Assembly: GCA_046091365.1 (NCBI GenBank)
Contig: JBJTBM010000075.1
Coordinates: 1-12,477, forward strand
Length of the DNA stretch: 12,477 nt
Reading direction: 5' to 3'
From: Casp-actino8 sp046091365
Lineage (GTDB): Bacteria; Actinomycetota; Acidimicrobiia; Acidimicrobiales; Ilumatobacteraceae
In this document: one piece after another, positions 1 through 5,503 of the stretch
Layout of the letters: every line of letters begins with the position of its first letter
Numbering within the stretch: position 1 is the stretch's first letter
Program-made: the position numbers and the translations under genes
The notes under the pieces: model-generated
Told to the model about the DNA's origin: nothing
The model's database searches: none
Seen by the model: only the letters and a program-made list of their open reading frames with translations

Positions 1-786
1 ATCTGGGCGCGATGGCTGAAGGAGCGGTACGGAGCGACCAACGAGCGATCGATGCAGTTGCGGTTCCACACCCAGACCGCCGGCGTGTCGCTCACGGCCC
101 AACAGCCCGAGGTGAACATCGTGCGCACCGCCATCGAGGCCCTGGCCGGGGTTCTCGGTGGCACCCAGTCGTTGCACACCAACTCGATGGACGAGGCGTT
201 GGCGTTGCCGACCGAGAAGGCGGCGCGCATCGCCTTGCGGACGCAGCAGGTGATCGCGTACGAGACCAACGTGGCCCACGTGGCCGACCCACTCGGTGGC
301 TCGCACTTCGTCGAGGCGTTGACCGACGAAATGGAGCGGCGCGCCGAGGAGATCTTCGCCCATATCGATGAGATGGGCCGTGGTTCCATCCTGGAGGGGT
401 GCATCACCGGCATCGAGGAGAACTGGTTCCAGGGTCGCATCGCCGACAGCGCGTACGAACTCGAACGCGCCTTCAACCGTGGCGAGCGCACCATCGTCGG
501 CGTGAGCCGGTTCCTCGAGGGTAATGACGACGACGATCTCGCGATCCTGAAGATCACGAACGAGGACGAGACGATACAACGTGAACGCCTCGCCAGGGTG
601 AGAGGTGACCGTAATGATGACGCCGTGCAGGACGCCCTCGACCGATTGGCCAAGGACGCCGTCGATCCCGAGGTGAACCTGATGCCGGCGCTCGTGGACG
701 CCTCGCTCGTGTACGCGACCGTCGGTGAGATGATGAACACCATGGCCGGGGTGTTCGGTCGGCACGTCGAAGTGCCGACGATCTGA
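1..786 (+). CDS. Acyl-CoA mutase (methylmalonyl-CoA mutase family) catalytic subunit, 5'-truncated
   Basis: The frame is open from base 1 and ends at TGA 784-786, leaving 261 C-terminal residues of a larger protein that starts outside the window. It carries the end of the MM-CoA-mutase TIM barrel. The R-F-H-T-Q-T-A-G segment (residues 21-28 of the fragment) contains the conserved substrate-contacting His of this family. It is followed by L-G-G-T-Q-S-L-H-T-N, A-L-P-T-E and V-A-D-P-L-G-G-S, all family hallmarks. The enzyme moves a carbonyl-CoA group through a cobalamin radical, for example (R)-methylmalonyl-CoA to succinyl-CoA. No B12 domain follows in the same chain; that domain is the next gene, 14 bases downstream, so the enzyme is of the split-subunit type. 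Split isobutyryl-CoA and 2-hydroxyisobutyryl-CoA mutases look alike here. The residues that fix substrate are upstream of the window, so the exact substrate is open. Confidence 0.93.
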   Translation: MWARWLKERYGATNERSMQLRFHTQTAGVSLTAQQPEVNIVRTAIEALAGVLGGTQSLHTNSMDEALALPTEKAARIALRTQQVIAYETNVAHVADPLGGSHFVEALTDEMERRAEEIFAHIDEMGRGSILEGCITGIEENWFQGRIADSAYELERAFNRGERTIVGVSRFLEGNDDDDLAILKITNEDETIQRERLARVRGDRNDDAVQDALDRLAKDAVDPEVNLMPALVDASLVYATVGEMMNTMAGVFGRHVEVPTI

Positions 787-800
787 ACGGGGATGGTGCG

Positions 801-1202
801 ATGAGTCAGGATTCGCTGCGGGTGTTGGTGGCCAAGGTCGGCCTCGACGGTCATGACCGGGGCGTGAAGGTCGTGGCGCGACTCCTGCGTGACGCCGGTA
901 TCGAGGTCATCTACACGGGTCTCTTCCAGACCCCCGAGACGGTGGCCGCGGCCGCCGTCGACGAGGACGTCGACGTGGTCGGTCTCTCGATGCTCTCGGG
1001 GGCGCACATGACGTTGGCTCCTCTGGTCGTCAAGGCGATTCGCGACCGGGGGTCCGACATCCCGGTGGTGCTGGGCGGCATCGTGCCCAATCAGGACGTC
1101 GCCGAGTTGACGGCGGTCGGCATCGCCGCCGTGCTCGGGCCGGGTGCGCCCGCCGATCAGGTGGTCGACGTGGTGCGATCGGTCGCGGCCGCGCGGGCCT
1201 GA
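801..1202 (+). CDS. Cobalamin-binding (small) subunit of split acyl-CoA mutase
   Basis: This 133-residue protein is a stand-alone B12-binding domain. It shows the full base-off/His-on signature: D16-G-H18-D-R-G21 (DxHxxG, with His18 as the lower axial cobalt ligand), S63-M-L65 (SxL) and G92-G93. The length matches separate small subunits of methylmalonyl-, isobutyryl- and hydroxyisobutyryl-CoA mutases (about 130-140 residues). It starts at ATG 801, with a GGGG tract about 8 bases upstream, 14 bases after the catalytic subunit's stop. The two are almost certainly co-transcribed and assemble into one holoenzyme in the cytoplasm. It ends one base before the stop of the convergent SDR gene, leaving no room for an intergenic terminator. 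Confidence 0.93.
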   Translation: MSQDSLRVLVAKVGLDGHDRGVKVVARLLRDAGIEVIYTGLFQTPETVAAAAVDEDVDVVGLSMLSGAHMTLAPLVVKAIRDRGSDIPVVLGGIVPNQDVAELTAVGIAAVLGPGAPADQVVDVVRSVAAARA

Positions 1203-1203
1203 T

Positions 1204-1953
1204 TCACTGCAGGCCGCGCAATGCGCCGCCGTCGAGCGGCAGCGACGCGCCGGTGACGAACGCGGCGTGGTTCGAACACAGGAATGTCGCCACCCGCCCG
1301 AAATCGTCGGGATCACCGACCTTTCCGACCGGAATGGTGGAGCCGAGGGCGGCTGGGTCGGGATACAGGGACGCGAGTCGGGAAGTGAGGTGCAGGCCGG
1401 GTTGAATCGTGTTGACCGTGATCCCGTCGGGAGCGACCTCGCGCGACAGCGTCTTGAGGAATCCGGTCAGCCCGGCCCGTGCGGTGTTCGACAAGATGAG
1501 GGTCTCGATGGGTTCGCGCACCGAGGTGGAGGTGATCGCGAGAATGCGACCCCAGCCGCCGCGCCGCATCGAGGGCACGACTCCGTGACACATCGCGACG
1601 GTCGACAACAAGTTGAGACGCAGCGCGCGCTCGTACGCGTCGAACGGCGTGCTGGCGAAGTTACCCGGAGGTGGTCCGCCGGCGTTGGCGATCAGGATGT
1701 CGACGCCCCCCATCGCCGTTTCGGCGGTAGCGATCATCTCGGTGACGTCGTCGGGTTCACTCACATCGGCGGTGACGGTGTGAACCCGTGCGCTGGCCGG
1801 AAAAGTGGCGGCGGCGGCCTTCAGTCGGTCCGTGTCGCGCGCGACGATGGTGACCTCGACTCCCTCGTCGGCCAGTGCCCGCGCGGTCGACAGTCCGAGC
1901 CCGCTCGACCCGCCGGTCACGATGGCGCGACGGCCCGAGATCCCGAGGTCCAT
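1204..1953 (-). CDS. SDR-family oxidoreductase (FabG-like) lacking the YxxxK pair
   Basis: A 249-residue Rossmann-fold short-chain dehydrogenase/reductase. The cofactor site is intact: T13-G-G-S-S-G-L-G20 and N90-A-G92. A Ser in the I-T-S-T-S segment (142/144) sits where the catalytic Ser is expected. The normal Tyr-x-x-x-Lys reads S155-N-T-A-R159, so both the general acid and the Lys are replaced. L-S-N-T-x-R-A variants occur in a known subgroup of FabG-like SDRs, so this is probably an inherited trait and not damage. The substrate is unknown. ATG 1953 is chosen because it begins just before the first beta strand. It lies one base after the stop of the upstream kinase gene on the same strand, so the two form an operon. 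A longer N-terminal extension to 2202 would overlap the kinase and has no SDR character. Confidence 0.9.
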   Translation of the reverse strand: MDLGISGRRAIVTGGSSGLGLSTARALADEGVEVTIVARDTDRLKAAAATFPASARVHTVTADVSEPDDVTEMIATAETAMGGVDILIANAGGPPPGNFASTPFDAYERALRLNLLSTVAMCHGVVPSMRRGGWGRILAITSTSVREPIETLILSNTARAGLTGFLKTLSREVAPDGITVNTIQPGLHLTSRLASLYPDPAALGSTIPVGKVGDPDDFGRVATFLCSNHAAFVTGASLPLDGGALRGLQ

Positions 1954-1954
1954 G

Positions 1955-2941
1955 TCAGACCGCGTCCATGGAGTCGAGGAGGGAACGAAGCTTCTGGTCC
2001 GCGCCGGGGCGGGCGCCGATGTGCTCGATGACCCAGGCCGACACGCGCGTGGCGAATCGAGCGGCGTCGATCGCCGAGCCGTGCGCGAGGTGATGGGCGA
2101 GGAACGCCCCGGCGAAGGAGTCACCGGCCCCGGTTGCGTCGACCAGGTTGTTGGTGGCCGGTGGGATGTGCACGGCGGTGTCGGCCTGGTGCACGAGTGC
2201 ACCGTCGGCGTCGAGCTTCAACACCACGAGGGCTCCCGGGAAGATCTTGGTCAGGCCGTCGGCGATGGCCTCGGGGCTCGTCTCCCCGGTCAGAACCTGA
2301 CCTTCCTCCTTGTTCGGAAGGACGATGTCGAAGTCGAGATCGGCACACGTGGCGAGGAACGTGGAGACGCCCATCTCCTGGATCATCTGGAACGATCCCG
2401 GGTCGAACGAGATCGTCGCTCCCGATCGACGCGCGGCTCGCGCGGCCGTCCGCGCCGCCGAGCGCGGGGGGTCGGTGAAGAACGACCATGCGGTGAGATG
2501 GAGGTGGCGGGCCGACGCGATGGCCTCGATCGGCAGTTCCGAGGGCATGAGGTAGAAGTCGGCCCCGTGTCCGGAGACCATCGAGCGTTGACCGGTGTGG
2601 TCGACGAAGACCGCCACCGAGCCCGTCGAATGAGCCTCGGTCTCGACGAGGTGGGCGACCACACCCTCGCGAGCCAGGTCCTCCTCGGCGAGTTGTCCGA
2701 ATCGGTCGCGCCCGATCTTGCCCACGAAACGGGTCGCGGTGCCGCAACGGCTCGCCCACACCGCGACGTTGGCCGCGCTGCCACCGGGCGTGAGCATCAC
2801 CTCGCCGAAGGTGTCACCGCCCCGCAACAACTCGGAGTTGGTACGGATGAGAACGTCCCATGCGAAGTCACCGAGCACGCACAATCGTGGGGATTCCGGT
2901 GTCACGGGGGGAACGGTATCGGCGGGAATTACTTGAGACAC
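1955..2941 (-). CDS. PfkB-family carbohydrate (or nucleoside) kinase
   Basis: A 328-residue kinase of the ribokinase/PfkB superfamily, which phosphorylates a sugar or nucleoside hydroxyl with ATP in the cytoplasm. It shows the N-terminal family pattern (G-D-F-A-W-D near 24-29), the substrate-site G53-G-S-A-A-N-V-A60, and the C-terminal signature D268-A-T-G-A-G-D-S-F-A-G-A-F-L. Asp274 is the catalytic base and the preceding G-A-G forms the anion hole. Length is typical. The start is GTG 2941, with GGAGGG two bases upstream; a GTG at codon 13 (2905) is a weaker alternative with no purine-rich tract. It is the first gene of a two-gene minus-strand operon with the SDR gene and is divergent from the permease at 2966. 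The sequence does not identify the substrate. Confidence 0.92.
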   Translation of the reverse strand: MSQVIPADTVPPVTPESPRLCVLGDFAWDVLIRTNSELLRGGDTFGEVMLTPGGSAANVAVWASRCGTATRFVGKIGRDRFGQLAEEDLAREGVVAHLVETEAHSTGSVAVFVDHTGQRSMVSGHGADFYLMPSELPIEAIASARHLHLTAWSFFTDPPRSAARTAARAARRSGATISFDPGSFQMIQEMGVSTFLATCADLDFDIVLPNKEEGQVLTGETSPEAIADGLTKIFPGALVVLKLDADGALVHQADTAVHIPPATNNLVDATGAGDSFAGAFLAHHLAHGSAIDAARFATRVSAWVIEHIGARPGADQKLRSLLDSMDAV

Positions 2942-2965
2942 GACCCTCCCGACGACAATGGAGGG
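2942..2965. promoter_or_regulatory. 24-bp divergent gap with facing GGAGGG tracts
   Basis: The whole space between the two divergent GTG starts is 24 bases. It contains CCCTCC (2944-2949), 10 bases, then GGAGGG (2960-2965), a perfect 6-bp inverted repeat. Read on each strand, this puts a GGAGGG directly before each start: 2 bases before the kinase GTG and 0 bases before the permease GTG. Both spacings are shorter than usual, so these may be cramped ribosome-binding sites, or the transcripts may be nearly leaderless. There is no room for two complete promoters, which must reach into the neighbouring coding regions. Confidence 0.45.
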
Positions 2966-3874
2966 GTGTTCAGATCGTTCGGGCGTCTCACTGTTGCGGC
3001 GTTGGCGGCGGTGTGGCTGATCTGGGGCTCGACCTATCTCGCCATCAAGATCGGACTCGAGACCTTTCCGCCGTTCTTCATGCAGGGGATGCGCTTCGTG
3101 GTCGCCTCGATCCTCATGCTCGTTTTCCTGCGTTCGCGCGGCACGCCATGGCCCAGCCGACGTCAGGTGCGCAACGCACTGGCGATCGGTCCGTTGTTGC
3201 TCATCGGTGGTTTGGGAATGGTGACTCTCGCCGAGGATCGCGGGGTGGATTCGGGGCTCGTGGCGACGATCATCGCGATCCAGCCCATGATGATGGCGTT
3301 GTGGGGTGGTCTCTGGAGCGTCTGGCCCAACCGGGTGCAGTGGCTCGGCATGATCCTGGGCATGTCCGGTGTCGTCGTGCTCGTCTCCGACGACGGTTTG
3401 TCCGGCTCGACGAGTGGAATCGCCTTGGTGTTGGTCGCCTGCGTGAGTTGGAGTTTCGGATCGGCGCTCAGTCGTCGCGTCGACATGCCGAGCGGGGCGA
3501 TGACGACCGCTCTCGAGATGGCCTCGGCTGCCGTGTGCTTCGTGGTCCTGTCGATCGGAACCGGCGAGCGCATCGACGCGCCGAGTCTGCGCAGTTCGGC
3601 GGCCTTGGCGTACCTGATCTTTTTCGGCTCGATCATCGGCTTCTCGGCTTTCACGTATCTCATCTCGACCGTGAGCGGGCCGTTGGCGATGAGTTACGCC
3701 TACGTCAATCCGGCCATCGCGGTGTTGCTCGGCGTGGTGTTGAGCGACGAGTCGGTGTCGGCCAGTCTCGCCGTCGCCCTGCCGGTGATCCTGGTCGGTG
3801 TCGCCATCGTCACCAACGGGTCCCGGCCTCCCGTCCGTTCGTCCGGCGACGAGTCTTCTAACGTTTCGGTATGA
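2966..3874 (+). CDS. DMT-superfamily permease, EamA type (YedA-like)
   Basis: A 302-residue integral membrane protein with two EamA repeats (about 12-140 and 151-285) and about ten hydrophobic segments. The W-G-S-T-Y-L-A-I-K-I-G motif (20-30), F-P-P-F-F-M-Q-G-M-R-F and S-Y-A-Y-V-N-P-A (243-250) match the YedA branch of drug/metabolite exporters. It probably exports an amino acid or small metabolite across the cytoplasmic membrane; the substrate is not determined. GTG 2966 is chosen because it keeps the first membrane segment whole. The open frame extends much further upstream, but that part is antisense to the kinase gene. The stop TGA 3872-3874 overlaps the ATG of the next gene (ATGA at 3871-3874), so the thioredoxin-like gene is translationally coupled to it. 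Confidence 0.9.
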   Translation: MFRSFGRLTVAALAAVWLIWGSTYLAIKIGLETFPPFFMQGMRFVVASILMLVFLRSRGTPWPSRRQVRNALAIGPLLLIGGLGMVTLAEDRGVDSGLVATIIAIQPMMMALWGGLWSVWPNRVQWLGMILGMSGVVVLVSDDGLSGSTSGIALVLVACVSWSFGSALSRRVDMPSGAMTTALEMASAAVCFVVLSIGTGERIDAPSLRSSAALAYLIFFGSIIGFSAFTYLISTVSGPLAMSYAYVNPAIAVLLGVVLSDESVSASLAVALPVILVGVAIVTNGSRPPVRSSGDESSNVSV

Positions 3875-4371
3875 AGCAGGTGGGCGCCATCGTCAGATGC
3901 GTCGTGTCGGTCGTGGTCGTCGTCACCGGACTGACGGTCCTGGGTGCATGCGGATCCGACGAGCGTGATGCGTCGGTCGCCGAGACCCGGATCCTGCTGC
4001 CCTCGACGTTCGATCCGGTCGCCGGTGGACGCCCCGTGGTTCTGTGGTTCTGGGCCCCCGGTTGAACGCAGTGCAACAACGAAGCCCCCTCGGTCGAGGC
4101 GGCGCACCTCGAATACGGAACCGACGTCGACTTCTACGGTGTCGCGTGGAACGGATCTGACGAGTTCATGATGAGTTTCGTCGTTCGACACCGGATCACC
4201 TTCCCGAGCATCGTCGACCGTGAGGGGGAGGTGTTCGCGCGTTACGGCGTGCCGTATCAACCGGCGTGGGTGTTCATCGCCCGCGACGGCACCTGGGTCA
4301 CGGTGCAGGGAAGCCTCGACCGCGAATCGCTCGCGCCCTACGTCGAGGAGTTGGTTGCCCCGTCGGCGTGA
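3871..4371 (+). CDS. Candidate selenoprotein: lipoprotein thioredoxin-like oxidoreductase with UxxC active site
   Basis: Reading through one TGA (4063-4065) gives a 166-residue, Mpt53/TlpA-like thiol-disulfide oxidoreductase. Residues 1-27 form a lipoprotein signal: basic start, a Val-rich core, then lipobox L24-G-A-C27. This anchors the protein on the outer face of the membrane. The thioredoxin domain follows: V-V-L-W-F-W-A-P-G, then TGA as residue 65, then T-Q-C68-N-N-E-A-P. TGA sits where the first redox Cys of CxxC belongs, so the active site would be U65-x-x-C68. Downstream, Y125-G-V-P-Y-Q-P131-A-W-V-F-I is the cis-Pro region (Pro131) and the frame ends normally at TGA 4369-4371. High-GC third positions persist on both sides of the TGA, with no frame change. 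A SECIS-like hairpin follows (4071-4107). Neighbouring genes stop normally at TGA, so global reassignment is unlikely. The alternatives are a fresh nonsense mutation or a sequencing error. The start overlaps the permease stop (ATGA). Confidence 0.75.
4063..4065 (+). other. In-frame TGA, proposed selenocysteine codon (residue 65)
   Basis: This TGA aligns with the N-terminal, nucleophilic cysteine of the thioredoxin-fold C-x-x-C motif, which is the position where natural selenocysteine is most often found in redox proteins. Cys68 remains as the resolving residue. The residue before it is Gly, where Trp is usual in TlpA/Mpt53 proteins. Reading the codon as Trp would destroy the dithiol site, and reading it as a stop would leave a 64-residue signal-plus-stub with no function. 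Confidence 0.7.
4071..4107 (+). promoter_or_regulatory. Putative bacterial SECIS hairpin
   Basis: The upper stem pairs GCC (4084-4086) with GGC (4101-4103), then has a C/C mismatch (4087/4100), then pairs CCTC (4088-4091) with GAGG (4096-4099). It closes a GGTC loop (4092-4095). A lower stem GTGC (4071-4074) with GCAC (4104-4107) continues it, with nine unpaired bases on the 5' side. The loop starts 26 nt after the TGA. As I recall the published bacterial SECIS consensus, the apical loop lies roughly 16-37 nt after UGA with a conserved G in its first two bases; this hairpin fits. GGUC also occurs in the loop of the E. coli fdhF SECIS. A bulged U like that of fdhF is not obvious here. Pairing was done by eye, with no energy computed. 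Confidence 0.6.
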
Positions 4372-5390
4372 CGCGGCGCGATGACGGCGATCGCGCTCAA
4401 CACGGCACGGAACTCGGGGTCGTCGGCGGGGTCGTCGGGTGGTTGCACCACCAGGCCGTCGACGAGTCCGCCGTACCAGCGGTCGAGCAGGGCGGGCAGT
4501 TCCTCCCACGGCGCCGTGGGCAAGAGGGTGTGCAGGACCTCGTCGGTCATCAACGTGACGAGGTTGTTCCACTCCCCGGAGCGGGTCATGGCCCGCAAGC
4601 GGGGACCGAGCTCGGGCCAGCCGAACAATTCGAGTGATCGTTGGTACGCGGGCGTGGAGTACAGGAAGGCCATCACGGCTCGTTGGGCCTCACGGCTGCG
4701 GTCGACGGCCGGCCGATCCCGTCCGGTGACCATCGGCGACGCGGTGATGATGCGCGGGGTGCGCCGACTCGCGTCGCGACCGCGATCGAGAGCCGGGAGC
4801 GCCCGCTCGCGGACGAAGCGTGGATGCGAATTCGTCGGGTGGGTGACGAACCAATCGGCCCGTCGGCCCGCGAGTTCGATCGCCCCGTCGTTGACGCCAC
4901 CCAGCAGGATCTCGGGAGGGTCGTGAGGGAGTGGTCCGGGGGAGAAGAACGGCTGAAGGCGGTCGACGGTGTACGACGTGGTGCGTGAGTTCAACGGCTC
5001 GCCGGTGGCGAACGAGTGCCAGATCGCGCGCACCGTGTCGACGTAGTCGGACATGCGAACCAGTGGATCGCTCCACGTGACACCGAAGCGTCCCTCGATG
5101 TTCTGTCGGATCTGAGTGGCCAAGCCGAGGTCGAAGCGGCCTCTGCTCGTGGCCGATGCGTCCCACGCCTGCAGAGCCAGCAACATCGGGCTGCGCGGGA
5201 AGGCCAGGGTGAGACTGGTCTGGACCCGCAGTCGGGTGGTCGCATGGAGAGCCAACACCGAGACCGTCATGGAGTCATGAACGGTCTCGGGTACGTGCAG
5301 CACGTCGTAGCCGAGCGCCTCGACGCGTCGTGCGTGCCCGGCGATCCCGTCGAGGGGAATGCGGTCGCTCATGCCGGCTACCAACAGCAT
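4338..5390 (-). CDS. LLM-class flavin/F420-dependent oxidoreductase
   Basis: A 350-residue bacterial-luciferase-like TIM-barrel enzyme, close to what I recall as the F420-dependent MSMEG_2256-type group. Typical segments are L-T-L-A-F-P-R-S-P-M (60-69), G-R-F-D-L-G-L-A-T-Q-I-R (84-95), R-F-G-V-T-W-S-D-P (101-109) and P-F-F-S-P-G-P (147-153). Such enzymes pass hydride between reduced deazaflavin or flavin and an organic substrate in the cytoplasm; the substrate is unknown. ATG 5390 is chosen because AGAGG (complement of 5398-5402) lies seven bases upstream. A TTG at 5435 would add 15 residues but has no clear ribosome-binding site. The stop is TAG (complement of 4338-4340). The last 34 bases overlap the end of the convergent selenoprotein candidate. 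It is divergent from the Rieske oxygenase, which may belong to the same degradative function. Confidence 0.9.
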   Translation of the reverse strand: MLLVAGMSDRIPLDGIAGHARRVEALGYDVLHVPETVHDSMTVSVLALHATTRLRVQTSLTLAFPRSPMLLALQAWDASATSRGRFDLGLATQIRQNIEGRFGVTWSDPLVRMSDYVDTVRAIWHSFATGEPLNSRTTSYTVDRLQPFFSPGPLPHDPPEILLGGVNDGAIELAGRRADWFVTHPTNSHPRFVRERALPALDRGRDASRRTPRIITASPMVTGRDRPAVDRSREAQRAVMAFLYSTPAYQRSLELFGWPELGPRLRAMTRSGEWNNLVTLMTDEVLHTLLPTAPWEELPALLDRWYGGLVDGLVVQPPDDPADDPEFRAVLSAIAVIAPRHADGATNSST

Positions 5391-5503
5391 CCGAACACCT
5401 CTGTCGAGCGGTTCGATGTGGTTGCCATGGTTCAATTCTGACCGAAGCGATCGGCTAGACAGATATCAGTCGCCCGGACCCGAAGCAATCGGATGGGAGT
5501 GCT
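5391..5503. promoter_or_regulatory. Divergent intergenic region, promoter(s) not resolved
   Basis: The 113 bases between the LLM oxidoreductase and the Rieske oxygenase must hold the start signals for both. The two recognisable elements are ribosome-binding sites: AGAGG for the minus-strand gene (complement of 5398-5402) and GGGAG at 5495-5499, four bases before ATG 5504. The middle is less GC-rich (5431-5470), as expected for promoter DNA. I could not pick a convincing -35/-10 pair on either strand. Confidence 0.35.

Noticed and set aside
1805..2965. Long N-terminal extension of the permease frame
   Set aside because: This part is antisense to the kinase and SDR genes and has no membrane or domain character. 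The first transmembrane segment begins just after GTG 2966.
3871..4065. A separate 64-residue small lipoprotein gene ending at the TGA
   Set aside because: It would be a signal peptide plus the first strands of a thioredoxin fold, ending exactly before the catalytic residue. The same frame continues with the rest of the fold, so it is better read as part of one gene.
4063..4065. TGA as a genome-wide Trp codon or as a frameshift error
   Set aside because: Other genes here end normally at TGA, so reassignment is unlikely. Both sides of the TGA are in the same frame, so no indel is involved. A point error from TGC or TGT remains possible and is listed as a refuter.
3700..4572. 290-residue minus-strand ORF across the permease end and thioredoxin-like gene
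   Set aside because: It overlaps three supported genes, has an Arg/Asp-rich composition without motifs, and is an antisense shadow.
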